Under the pieces are notes generated by a model that ran no database searches, had not been told where the DNA came from, and saw only the letters and a program-made list of their open reading frames with translations. Position numbers and translations under genes: made by a program. From Toxonevra muliebris (lineage: Eukaryota > Arthropoda > Insecta > Diptera > Pallopteridae): 64,000 nucleotides of DNA. This document shows, piece by piece, positions 48,591 through 58,742 of this stretch. Position 1 is the stretch's first letter. Every line of letters starts with the position of its first letter. The DNA lies in contig OY829326.1 in assembly GCA_963691655.1 (NCBI GenBank), positions 143,052,998 to 143,116,997 of the forward strand. The letters are read 5' to 3'.

Positions 48591-48648
48591 GTCTTCTTTT
48601 CTTAACCTTGAAGTTAGTGGAGTTTATAAATTATGTTTACATATAAAG
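48591..48648 (+). other. possible 58-bp internal exon
   Basis: A polypyrimidine tract ending TTTCTTGCAG (to 48590) and a donor AAAG/GTAAGAG at 48649 bracket 58 bp with at least one open frame (SSFLNLEVSGVYKLCLHIK). Both sites are close to insect consensus. No neighbouring exon was identified, so this remains a guess. Confidence 0.25.
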
Positions 48649-49610
48649 GTAAGAGCTCACTTCCCAAACACAACAATCAAACAACAGCAAAAACAGCATA
48701 AGAAGGTATACGAATTTTTATGCTAAAATGATTTAATTTACTAATAACAACAACAACAACGACAGAGGCCAGTTAGGGTTCAATATATGTATAGTACTTC
48801 AAGTATATGAACAAATCTTATTATAATTGTTTAAGTATACCATAAAAGTACATGATATTCTTTTATACTTTTGTTGTTCTTTTGATGGGTTTGGGTTTGC
48901 TTTGCTTCCTTTTTTTTTTTTGTGGTGTTTGTGTAGTTAAACATTTGATTTATAACAATTGTAATATAACAATAATGTCAATAACATTATTATTATAAGG
49001 ATCATTAATTGTGTAAGAGACTTTTGGGTGTTCGCTGCTGGCTACTAACTGGCTTCTGGTTGCTGTTATTGTCATGGCGTTTAATTGAAAATTGAAGTGA
49101 ATGCTTTATGGTATATATGTATACTGTACCACATTTTCTTTTTAGCTTTTTTTGAGTTTATTGAAAAATTGTACCAAATATTTGTATGAATTGGGTGGGA
49201 TATACATAAATCGTAAGCAAGCCAGATAGAGAATGGTCAATGTGTTTTCTAGAGTTTATTATTTAAGAAATGCTGCGGTAGCACAATAGCGAATTAACGA
49301 TAGATAGATAGAGCAATATCAGAAAATAAAACTTCGGGTTTTCAAAATTTAAAACTTTTTTTTTAATAAGGTTTACTTTAAGGTTTAAGCCATAAGTTAG
49401 GGACATGCCCTTGGCACCCTGTCCGAGTTAGTAGTTCATAACTATACAATATTTTGTTAAAAAAAAATTTTAAAAAGAAACGATTCCGGGTTTTGCTGAG
49501 TTTTATATACCATATTTTTCACTTCGAGATAGATATTTATCTTGTAGTTATAATGATATATTTACTAATGGGGCACTGAGCGCTTTTAACGCATGGAAGA
49601 AGGCTGAATT
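48649..49610. other. non-coding, no gene seen
   Basis: AT-rich DNA with a short AAC run at about 48748. No gene recognised. Confidence 0.4.
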
Positions 49611-49821
49611 TACACCTGCGGTCACGTACAACCTTAAGAGGATTTTTTGCAGTATTTTCAAAATTTTTTAGCTTATGCTTGAACCACATTCATAATGTTT
49701 TAAACGTGTATTTAATTGACAAATATATGCTATTTAACACAATTTTATTGATTTCAAATGTGTATTTTTCTTCCTTTCCATATAAAATAAAAAATAGAGA
49801 TAATATTGATTTTCATATACG

Positions 49822-50377
49822 TTTCCAATCGAAGTCATTACGTCTTATAACCAATGCCCCATGGTTTTTTTAGCAATATTGTTTTACATTCTGACCTTAA
49901 TATTCGTAAAGTCAAGGACGTAATAAAAAGATTTTCAGCAAATTATTTAGCAAGACTTAGCAATCATATAAATCCATTGGCCATCGAGCTACTGGATGAT
50001 TCCAATGAAGTTAAAAGATTAAAAAGGCATCACATACTAGATTTACCATACAGGAAGTAAACAAAATAGTTTCGTTGTAAATATGAACACACGAATGCAT
50101 GATGGTTGAAGCCCACAATGTCTCATTAAGCATGTGTTATCGTTGGTTCCAGCAATCATGCATTCATATTAATTTTAAATTATTATACTGTAAATAAATA
50201 AATAATATTATGAATTAAATATATATAATGTATTACACATGTTAGCATAGAAATTCTTTTATAAATGTTATTGAGCTCATTGGAGAACAATAATTAGGTT
50301 AAGCTCTCATTGTTATATAATTTGCTTAATGTCTTAAGATAGGTGCAAATAAAATGAATTATAAAAAAAAAAAAAAA
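49822..50377 (+). mobile_element. Jockey-like LINE, 5'-truncated, with poly(A)
   Basis: The insert starts within the ORF2 C-terminus (RFQSKSLRLITNAPWFFSN, then ARLSNHINPLAIELLDDSN, ending LDLPYRK at a stop at 50058-50060). About 300 bp of 3' untranslated sequence follow, ending in a 13-15 bp A tract. The matching right arm of the Tc1-like composite (near 52855, minus reading GATTTTCAAATATTTATT) has no insert and shows the empty site. The start of the frame lacks one base near 49865, splitting it in two. Confidence 0.85.
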
Positions 50378-50500
50378 TATTTATTTCGTTTTCCAAAATT
50401 TTTCAGTTTTTAAACAATTTAAAAAAATTTGTATTTTGTTTTCTTGAACATTAGATGAAACAATATTCTAATCTTAAATTTAATAAGATATCGACCCGAA

Positions 50501-50745
50501 CTAGGATGAAATAACAGCTTCGATTCGAGTAGGCATTAACTCAACCAGATTTTGTAAAACACTGTTTGAAATTTCCTTTTCCGAAAGTTTTTCCAAACAT
50601 ATTTTTAGGTCCAGTTTATTCTGTGGTTTACGCTGAACCACTTTTTGTTTCATGGAATAAAAGATCAATTGGATTCAAATCTGAAGAGTTTCCAGGCCAA
50701 TCCATATGTTAAATACCGAGGTCCTTGAACATTTTTGCACCTGTA
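50501..50745 (-). pseudogene. Tc1-like transposase C-terminus, left-arm copy
   Basis: Minus-strand reading gives MFKDLGI, a stop, then DWPGNSSDLNPID, and KVVQRKPQNKLDLK, ISNSVLQNLVELMPTRIEAV, to a stop at 50503-50501. This is the part around the third catalytic acid of a Tc1-type enzyme (NPID here, NPIE in typical DD34E members). TTTTTTTACAG lies just upstream of the coding homology, where the right copy has an intron-like sequence. Confidence 0.8.
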
Positions 50746-50779
50746 AAAAAACTAAAACGAATATTTTATTTATTGGACT

Positions 50780-50953
50780 ATTGACCAATGGCGGAATAAG
50801 GTTCGATGAGAGCAAGTTTATCTTGCACTGTACCGACAATCTTCCATATGTGCAACGTTTTCCAGTAGAAAGATGTAAGGAACTATATGTATTTAGAGCA
50901 GTAAAGCATTCTCTTAGTCAAATTGCTCATTTACTAAAAGACTGTCATAACTC
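50780..50953 (+). pseudogene. Tc1-like transposase fragments: first-Asp region and N-terminal HTH
   Basis: Plus-strand reading gives NGGIRFDESKFILHCTDNLP, the region around the first catalytic Asp (DESKF). It is directly followed by KELYVFRAVKHSLSQIAHLL, which looks like the N-terminal helix-turn-helix of the same kind of protein. In an intact gene the helix-turn-helix comes first, so these are joined pieces of different copies. The HTH piece is cut by the LINE insertion and resumes at 52038. Confidence 0.65.
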
Positions 50954-51856
50954 CTACAACAAAAGCTGAAAGACTCGAAAGTCGCGCTAAACAGCACATG
51001 GAGAGCACTCTTTGGGAGAAAAAACGTAGACCACAGCACGAAATACAAAATGTTTGAAGCAACGGCAAGATCAATCATGTGCTATGCTGCCCAAGTCTGG
51101 GGCTGTTCACCCTACGAAGAAGCAGAAAAACTTATAAGACATTATATTAAAAAAGTATTTCATCTCCCAATAAACACACCTAATTATGCAATCCATTTGG
51201 AAACAGGTCTCCCAACACTTTTTACATACACTCTGCAGCTGCATTTTGGATACATCGACAAAGTTATGAATCTACCCGCAAACAGACTGCCGACAATAGT
51301 CGCATCGCATCTCTTGGCGAACAAGTCACAATGCTTCCACAAATGGGAAACACTTGCTCGTGAATTCAACGTTGATATGGTACTTGATGACCGCAATACT
51401 TGGGCATCATCACAGCAGTGCCTCATACGCAATATGTACGAAATAGAGAGACAACATTTTGAAGCTCAAGCCCGGCAAAGCACAACAAGGAATATGTATA
51501 AATGCCTGAACTATAACCTGACCGAAAAAAATTACTTTAGAAATCAGTTTGGAACGTACGCAATATCTGCTATTTTCAAGGCCAGGGTAGAGGTGTTAAA
51601 TTTAAACTACCGCCCCAACATAAGCAACCAGAACGAAAATTGCTCTCTGTGCAATATGCGCCAGAGAGAAGACGCTATGCATTTCCTGGCAACATGCCCC
51701 ATACTACAGGAGCTTAGAATGCTTTACATGAGAAGGCCATCATTAACGCGTGAAGAATGTATTGAGTTGCTAAATGGGAAAAGCTGGCAATCTTTAATAA
51801 ACTTTTTAGTCAACGCCATAGAGTATAGAAGAAATATATTGTCAGAAGATTTTTAA
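50954..51856 (+). CDS. LINE ORF2 C-terminal domain, truncated at 5' end
   Basis: The frame enters at the truncation point (LQQKLKDSKVALNSTW) and is open for 300 codons to a TAA at 51854-51856; an internal ATG lies at 51050. This is the part of a non-LTR polyprotein after the reverse transcriptase domain. It starts in the thumb/connector segment (MFEATARSIMCYAAQVWG) and ends with a C-x2-C-x9-H-x4-C motif in CSLCNMRQREDAMHFLATC, thought to bind nucleic acid. No catalytic domain is included. With no promoter and a cut 5' end it is unlikely to make a useful protein, although it carries no disabling mutation. Clade is uncertain (LOA/R1/I-type). Confidence 0.88.
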   Translation, partial: LQQKLKDSKVALNSTWRALFGRKNVDHSTKYKMFEATARSIMCYAAQVWGCSPYEEAEKLIRHYIKKVFHLPINTPNYAIHLETGLPTLFTYTLQLHFGYIDKVMNLPANRLPTIVASHLLANKSQCFHKWETLAREFNVDMVLDDRNTWASSQQCLIRNMYEIERQHFEAQARQSTTRNMYKCLNYNLTEKNYFRNQFGTYAISAIFKARVEVLNLNYRPNISNQNENCSLCNMRQREDAMHFLATCPILQELRMLYMRRPSLTREECIELLNGKSWQSLINFLVNAIEYRRNILSEDF

Positions 51857-52024
51857 TATACATATATGATAAATAGTCACTGCCAAGTAAATTGCTTAAG
51901 TTTGTCTATGGCGACGGCTCTTAGCCATGCCATTATTCTATGTTCTTTAAAAATTATAATAAGAACTTATTCGTAATTCATTTATGAAAATAAAGAACAT
52001 GCTACTACTACTACTACTACTACT
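50954..52024 (+). mobile_element. 5'-truncated LINE tail with 13-bp target duplication and (CTA)n tail
   Basis: ACTGTCATAACTC occurs at 50941-50953 and again at 52025-52037, a perfect 13-bp target duplication. The insert is 1071 bp and ends in a CTA microsatellite (52002-52024) instead of poly(A), as in several RNase H-bearing and LOA-like LINEs. An AATAAA lies near 51990. An uninterrupted frame suggests a young insertion. Confidence 0.93.
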
Positions 52025-52223
52025 ACTGTCATAACTCAAAAAACAAGATTTTGCAGAAAACGCGTTTAAAGTTTTCAATTGACTCCCACTTTGCGGAAAA
52101 AAGAAGAAATCTTTTAATTCTCACGCGCACAGTATACAAGATATTAATAAGAAATTTTTAAACAATATGAAGCGTGATATAATGAATAATACTGCATCAT
52201 TAACTCAAAAAACGTGTTTTTTT

Positions 52224-52260
52224 TTACTTATGACAGTCTTTTAGTAAATGAACGAAATGA
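52224..52260 (-). repeat. inverted fragment of the Tc1-like HTH region
   Basis: CTTATGACAGTCTTTTAGTA is the complement of the sequence around 50930-50949 at the LINE target site. It is part of the inverted architecture of the composite. Confidence 0.65.
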
Positions 52261-52262
52261 TG

Positions 52263-52744
52263 TGGGGATGGTTTTCTTACTATGCATAGGATCCTTTGTT
52301 TTTTATTGACGGAATAATAAACGCACAAAAATATGGGGAGGTCATAACGGGCTCTGCCGTGCCTATTGTGGAGGAACAATACGAACATTTTAGTGAGACT
52401 AATTTCCAGGACGACTCCGCACCATGCCACAGTGCAAAATCAGTAAGTTTTGATCAGTAATAAACTGCCTTAATAATAAATAATCATTTTAATTTTGTTG
52501 CTACTGCAGAAAATGTTCAAGGACCTCTCCAGATTTGAGTCCAATTGACCCTTTATTGTACGTGATGAAACGTAAAGTGGTTCAGCATAAACCACAGAAT
52601 AAACTGGACCTAAACATAACATAAACATAAACATATATTTTGGAAAAATTTTGGGAAAAGGAAATTTCAAACAGTGTTCTACAAAATTTGGTTGAATTAA
52701 TGCCTGCTTGAATCGAAGCTGTTATTGCATCTAAAGTCGGGTAG
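52263..52744 (+). pseudogene. Tc1-like transposase catalytic domain, right-arm copy, with intron-like gap
   Basis: Plus-strand reading gives GIINAQKYGEVITG and NFQDDSAPCHSAKS, the segment with the second catalytic Asp. A 67-bp sequence starting GTAAGT (52443) and ending TGCAG (52509) follows. Coding homology then resumes in the same frame as KMFKDL, and after a small deletion continues TSPDLSPIDPLLYVMKRKVV, with later frameshifts, to a stop at 52742-52744. The third acid is Asp (SPID). The left-arm copy has an AG-ended pyrimidine tract at the equivalent point. The gene is dead, with several deletions relative to the left copy. Confidence 0.78.
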
Positions 52745-53026
52745 GCCTTTTATTAAATTTAAGATTAGAGTATTATTTTGTCCAATATTTAAGAAAATAA
52801 AACGCAAATTTATTTAAATTGTTTAACAAATTTGGAAAACAAAATAAATATTTGAAAATCAATATTATTTTATATGGAAAGGACAAAAAATACACATTTG
52901 AAATCAATAAAATTTTGTCAATTAAACACACGTTGAAAAAATTATGTATGTGGTTCAAACATAAGCTAAAAAATTTTGAAAATACTGCAAAAAATCCTCT
53001 TAAGGATGTGCGTGACCGCAGGTGTA

Positions 53027-55329
53027 TTTCCAAATGTCTTCTGCCGGAAAGTTACAAAAGCAAAATATAGAGAGAATCGATATTGATTATGATTGATTTT
53101 GTTTCTACTATTGTTTGCACTATTAACCCATTGGTACCTAATGGATATAAAAATTGTGAAAGATCTCGCGTAACTTGTTAAGTTGTTAAACATAGAAAGG
53201 ATAGGATTACTTAAAACTAGTAGAGGCCATCTCGGAATTCTGTCATTTACCTAGTGCAATTTGGAGCCAAAAAATTCGAATTTTCGGGGCGGAAAATGTA
53301 GAGCGGCAAATAAGAAAATGTGGGAGGGGGAAACATTTAGAATCATGCCTCCCTTTTCTTCAGATAGTAATTTTTTCGGTGATTGCATATTTTTGTATAG
53401 AGATTACTTAAATTTAACTGTTTTATTTAAATTGTAAAAGACAAACAGCAAAAGTTAACTAATGATTTTCTATGCGTCACCTTGTATTTCAAAGAACAAT
53501 TTTCAAAAAGGATAATACACATATTTTACATAGCAGGATAGCAAATAGTAGGTATTGTTTAAAAGTTTATTCATTTATTTTATTTTTAACCTTAACCTAA
53601 ATTTAGGGTGTTTTAATCTTTAGTGGCCTATAATAAAGTTTTACGAGCACGACTTTTATGAAAACTATGATTCCTCTTTGAACTTAATTAATGGATTGAA
53701 AAGACAATAACTTCAGAAGAAAACAAGAAAAGCCATAAAGGAAAAAGATTGAGGAAAAGATTCTATAGAAATTATGGCTAAAATTCCAGCATTGTTCAGA
53801 GAAAATCAGCTCCTGCCAAATAATTAGTTTTTCCAACAAATAAATAAAAATTTTATGGAAACAAGAAAATAGCCTATCGAATCTTTTCCAATCTAATAAG
53901 GTCGGGACTTGTTGTAACTTTTTTTTTCTAATGTTTTAAGTCTATATGTTTAAAAAAAAAAACTGATAATTTGAAGGCGATAGCATTTCCTCATAAAAAT
54001 TATTTCCTCTCTTTAAATAGAAAATTCAAAATTTCTCTTTTTGCAAAACTTTTCCTAACATAAGTATAAACATTCATAATAAATGATTACTAATTATACT
54101 TGAGCTGACCATGAAAAGAAAATTGCAAGTGGCTAAAAAAAAATCTTCTCTTCATTTTCGTCTGTAAACTCAGTAGCATAAATCTTAGAATTTGAAACTT
54201 AAATACATAAATCAGAACGATAAAGTTTTTGACTTTTGTGTGTGTGCGTAAAACTTCATGTTGCAATGGTTGAAAACTGGCTGACTGACTGACTGACTAA
54301 AAGAGTAAAAGTTCATTATTTAAAATTTGATTTTGCTTGTGATAATCAACAGACATCAAGTGGGTTAATTAATAGTGTTAAAGTGATGTTTGAAGAGCTG
54401 GAGAATGGACTTAGAGATGCACTTGATTAAAATAGAACTTTAGTTGAATTTAATTAAAATATTATAATTTACATATGTATGTACTATGTAATTTTTTGGT
54501 TGAACTAAAAATTGTGGCTTTAGTAATTCAATTAGATATCAGCTCTTATCATTTATATCTTAAATTGTTAGTACTTATAGTAAATATCATGCAGATATGT
54601 AGATAGAAATCTTGTTGTTAATTGCAGCAAAGATTGTTGCAATTACAAATTGCACATGGCAATCAAAACAGTTGGCATTTGAATACCGTTTTTAATTGGA
54701 TATGTTTAAGTTTGTTTTTCTTTAACACTACCACTTGTTACTAGCAATTAAAAGCTTAACGAGAAATCATACACTTTCTGCTATAGAATAAATAGTAAAT
54801 ACATACATATACCGAATAGAAGCAGCTAGATAGGTATACAAATGCTTCCATAGCATGTACAAGAAAAAGAATTGCAAATATTTGAAAATTTGTATGTTAT
54901 TTAAAAATCAATTTCATTAGTTCCTTGCGAAAAAAAATAAAAAAAATTGTATGTGATTTTAGATTGCGAATACAGCTATGGACCCATTCATTTTAGCTTT
55001 GTGTTTACATTTTCTTAGTAACTGGACATATTAAGTTTCATGAACCACCACCAGCACGAGATGAACTGACTAAATAATGTACTAATTCAGAAATTCTTTT
55101 GAACTTCATATAGGGATATACATATTTATGCACTAGGGAAAAGGGGGTGGTGAGGAGGGAAGAGGGTTTTGGGGTTAAACAAAGAATAAAGTTCTAGTTT
55201 AGAGCTAGAAACATTTTTTTATTTTTTCATTTTCAAAAAATTTTTATTTTGATAGAAACTACCAAATAGCAAGGCTCAGCAAAATTTTGTCTAAAGTTCA
55301 AATGAGTCTATATTGCGTCAGGAAATCGG
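53027..55329. other. non-coding, no gene seen
   Basis: 2.3 kb of AT-rich DNA with a short ACTG run at 54281-54298. No gene or clear element recognised. Confidence 0.45.
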
Positions 55330-55700
55330 ATGTTGCATGGGCTGAAACAGCTGAGAATGCCTGGATCTCCTTTTGAACGCACACTTTCCCGATTGTACAA
55401 ATAGCTGCGACTCTCTCGAACCTGCGGGACAGACCACAATTCCAGCATCGCCTTTAATCGCGTGGACGATTACAGGCTTCGCATCTTTTAAGCCGTCTGG
55501 ACAAGGTGACCATCATCCTTGTCATGTTACAGCAGAGGCTATTACTGTGCTCATCCTACGCCCCCCTTTTGAATTCGTGGCAAACCCGCGCCTCCCCTAC
55601 TTTGATTTTCACACAACAGATTTTTATGCTGGTTTACTATTTCTTAAATTAAATCATACCCGCCTTGATAAAATTCTAGTTTTTCCATAGTTTAGATAAA
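55330..55700 (+). other. GC-richer open region, unrecognised
   Basis: This segment is clearly less AT-rich than its surroundings and has a 105-codon plus-strand frame (55373-55690) containing CDSLEPAGQTTIPASPLIAW and PPFEFVANPRLPYFDF. The minus strand also has a long partial frame (KPVIVHAIKGDAGIVVCPAG). I recognise neither. It may be a fragment of a transposon or retroelement; no repeat partner was found in the window. Confidence 0.3.
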
Positions 55701-55764
55701 GCTCTGGTGGGAGAATGGTGAAGTCTTAGCGACGTTTTAGTTGGAAATTCGCAACCATAAACTA

Positions 55765-56775
55765 TTGTATTGTATTGTATTAGTGAGGTTTATATATATT
55801 TGTACCACGTCCTACAGGATCTATTGTACGTCCCTCTTCTCTATCTAGTCTGATTTGCCTAGAGTGCTTCATCCAGTCCAGTCTCCCTCAAGAATTTGAG
55901 TATTGCGCCCTGATCAATGGATGCTAGTTCTGTACTGGGCACTTCGTACATACCGAGATATTTCATTCTTTTGTGGATCAGTGCTCCACACTAAGCTAAG
56001 ATATGTTCTGATGATTCATCTTCCTCATTACAAAACCTACATATTGAGCTTTCCTCAACTCCTATTTTGCAAAGGTGTTCTCTGAGCCCGCAGTGCCCAG
56101 TCAGAACACCAGCTAATATACGCAGTCTGTTTTTGTTGAGGCCAATGCAGAATGCGTATCTATTTTTGTTATAGTTACCTAGAAGCGTTTTGAATTGCCT
56201 CAGTCCCGGAAGATTATTAAAGAGTTCTTGCCTCTTGTTCTTCTCTTCCTGCCTGAGTACTTCCCTGATTACGCTATCTCCTATTCCACAGAAGGGTTCC
56301 ACAGAAGGGTCCCTTTCTAGCTAGCTCGTCTGCCTGCTCATTGCCCTCTATTTCTAGTTTCTGTCCAGGAACCCAACATAGGGCGACTTTCTTGTCCTAG
56401 CCCAGCTGATTGAGCTTGCACAAACAGGCCCACACCAGTTTAGAGGTGATCTCAGAGGAGCATAATGCTCGAATGGCTGCCTGGCTATCCGACATGATAG
56501 CGATATTTTGCCGTTTGTACTTCCTATTCAGGTTGAATTGCGCACATAAATCGATTGCATGAATTTCAGCTTGAAAGATGCTAGAATACTTCCCCATCGG
56601 CTCGGAGTGTTTGATTCTTGGCCCAAATACTCCTGCCCCAGTTCCATCCTCGGTTCGTGACCCATCTGTATACCACTTAATCGTGTGCTCTTTGAGTGTG
56701 TAGTTATGTTCTACACTCTCCCATTCATTCCTACTACTAAGTTTTGCAAAAAAGTGTTTCTCAAAACTATACTTT
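55765..56775 (-). mobile_element. RNase H LINE, 5'-truncated, 12-bp target duplication, (TACAA)n tail
   Basis: AACCATAAACTA is duplicated at 55753-55764 and 56776-56787. The minus-strand 3' end is a short ATACA repeat tail next to the left duplication. The insert starts inside the coding region. It belongs to the same family as the relics at 34.7 and 47.6 kb. Confidence 0.92.
55985..56775 (-). pseudogene. LINE RNase H and zinc-knuckle region
   Basis: The first minus-strand frame (to 56397) carries an RNase H domain: catalytic Asp in WYTDGSRTEDG, Glu in FQAEIHAIDLC, Asp in IMSDSQAAIRAL. A TAG stops it at LNQLG. The homology continues as VALCWVPGQ and NEQADELARKG in the same frame, then a 13-bp tandem duplication of ACCCTTCTGTGGA (around 56289-56312) shifts it. 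The next frame (56302-55991) has NRLRILAGVLTGHC and CRFCNEEDESSEHIL, the C-x2-C-x8-H motif. RNase H would degrade the RNA strand during retrotransposition. Only two lesions separate it from an open frame, so it is a fairly recent insert. Confidence 0.88.
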
Positions 56776-56787
56776 AACCATAAACTA

Positions 56788-57444
56788 ACCAAATAAATAG
56801 TGGCAATCATGCATTATCTTAAGTGATTCCTAATGGTAAAGTTTTTGATAACAAAAGGTAGTCGAGAAATTAACCAAAGGCGAAAACACTGTTAAAATTT
56901 ATTTGAACGCAAGTTCTTTGAAAATGTTATTTTACATTCAATTTTTTTTTTTTTAATAATAGTTTTTAACAATTTGTCGTATTTTTGCGGTTTAAAGCTT
57001 TTATCGATGCGAATTCGAACCATTTTCGATGCGTTTCTGCTGCGAATTCGGAAAACGAAAAGGGGCGCAGACTATTGCGATTTCTTCACATTGATTTCTT
57101 TCTGCCACATGCAAGAGATTTTTAATTGAGATTTCTACCAGTTCAATTAAATATTAAGTTAGATATAAATATTAGAATAAAAGTATTAATATAGAAAATC
57201 ATATCAAACATTTCTGAATTTCTTTCTTTTCGTTCACTTTTTTCATTTCACTTCCTTTTCTTCTTTATTTTGTTACTTGTGGTATGAAAACACAGCAGTT
57301 TGCGTTTTCGGGATGACAAAAGAGGGGAACTGTGAATGTTCGAAAAAAACAATGCGTTAAATTCGAACTGTCATATGAAACAATGAATTGCATTGTTGTG
57401 ATTTCTTACGTTACGGATTCGCACCGATAAAACCGCAACTGTGT
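56788..57444. other. non-coding, no gene seen
   Basis: GCGAATTCG-containing sequence near 57010-57050; no gene recognised. Confidence 0.4.
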
Positions 57445-57452
57445 GTACGTAC

Positions 57453-58049
57453 CAGGGATGCTAATTCATTTTTTCTGTCTCCCCGACAGCCCTCGAGAAA
57501 TTCCCCGATTTTCAATGAAATTCCCCACACCGGTATAATTTTATATTATAATATCAACATACGCTTAAAATTGATCAAGTTTAATGTTATTTTAATGCGC
57601 TCCAGAACTGGTAGGTTAATAGTAAGGTACTTTCTGATTCCGGAATTCTTTCCACACATGGAGAATTTTGTTTTGGCCTGACTGACACTCGCCGCTATAA
57701 TCGTCTATATCTACGAAAGCACTTTGAGTTTCTCTCTGAAATTTTTACAAAATACTTTTGAAATATAATACTTTCAAATTACACACTTTTTTTAAAATCG
57801 ATTTGTGCAAACCAAGAAAGGGCAGTGCCCTCTTAAGAAGAGATTAAGATTATAAAACTCAAAATATGAAGTATTGCAAAAGTTAAACGATTTACATTAC
57901 ATAAAATTTGACAAAAAAATTTCTACAAACTTAATTGACTAAAACCTGAGCGGTTTCAAATTCCCCGCAAAAACAGCTCATTCCCCGATTCCCCGTATTA
58001 AGTAAAATTCCCCACAAATCGGGGAGTTCCCCGCAAGTTGGCATCGCTG
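57453..58049. mobile_element. hAT-type MITE, 597 bp, with CCCCGA motifs
   Basis: CAGGGATGCTAA at the left and the complement of CAGCGATGCCAA at the right form the ends, and GTACGTAC is duplicated outside (57445-57452 and 58050-58057). TTCCCCGATT/TTCCCCGC-type motifs cluster just inside both ends, likely subterminal transposase sites. No coding sequence. Confidence 0.9.
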
Positions 58050-58195
58050 GTACGTACCTTAAGTCAGAAATGGAAAATATGAAACTAAAAGGTGCATATT
58101 GTAGGTTTTAACATATAATATGAAAGAAAAAAGAAATTATTTTGTTAAGTACAAAATATTATGATTGCGGTGAATTACAGAGTATTCAAATCTGT

Positions 58196-58255
58196 ATACG
58201 TCCCCCCCCCCGCCCCCCCGGAGGGGCGCGCCCCACCACTTGAACACTACTGTGT
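58196..58255. repeat. poly-C/GC-rich simple tract
   Basis: Runs of C and G (CCCCCCCCCCGCCCCCCCGG) followed by GCGCGCCCCACCACTTGAA. It resembles the G-rich ends of MITEs elsewhere in the window but has no partner end that I can see. Confidence 0.5.
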
Positions 58256-58264
58256 TACAGGATA

Positions 58265-58735
58265 CAATAGACTGGGCGCTGTCATGGCTAAACGTAATTT
58301 TTAAAGCATTCTTAAGACTTACGTATATTCTTGCCAGTTGGAAGCAAGTAAAGGTGATCTTCATTCGAAAGATGGATAAAAGAAGACACAAAATAGCGAA
58401 TAATTTTAGATAGAAGATAAGTTTATCATCTTTCATATTTAAGACGTTCGAAACTGTTTTGGACGTTCACTTACAAAGTTTCCTAATGCACCTGATTCCG
58501 ATAGACTTCTTCCTTCAGCAAAATAGCAACCTTGAGCGCCTTAAAGTTTCCAAATATCCCATGGGCAAGAAATAACCAACAACACGGACTACATCACATA
58601 CTCCTGTGTATTTCAGTTTAACCACAAAACCTAGGACTAGCTTATGTGAAGACCTAGTAAAATCAGAATTTGACACTGTATATATTCGCATGCTTACCAG
58701 AATATTGTGGAAATGCGCTGATCATTGTTTTTGAA
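58265..58735 (+). pseudogene. LINE reverse transcriptase N-terminal relic
   Basis: Plus-strand reading gives LRLTYILASWKQVKVIFIRK, then SLSSFIFKTFETVLDVHLQ. These match the opening of the reverse transcriptase domain in non-LTR elements, where LGYIP-x-W-x5-F-I-P-K and R-P-I-S-L-x-S-F-x-x-K are usual. The palm motifs (YADD) are not reached. Stops and frameshifts are present, and the relic ends where the hAT element at 58743 begins. Confidence 0.65.
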
Positions 58736-58742
58736 TTCAATC

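Larger units (their letters stand above)
49613..53024. mobile_element. Tc1-like composite with long inverted arms and two nested LINE insertions
   Basis: Both ends read CACCTGCGGTCACG (right end inverted) with TA immediately outside (49611-49612 and 53025-53026). From each end inward the two arms are inverted copies for several hundred bp and include the C-terminal transposase coding region: left arm 49613-49821 plus 50378-50790, right arm about 52443-53024. The centre holds plus-strand transposase pieces in abnormal order, and a small inverted piece at 52224-52260. Insertions at 49822-50377 and 50954-52024 came later. The structure could be one element with very long inverted repeats, or two copies fused head to head. 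Confidence 0.8.

Noticed and set aside
51184..51432. 82-codon minus-strand frame inside the LINE tail
   Set aside because: Antisense of the uninterrupted LINE frame.
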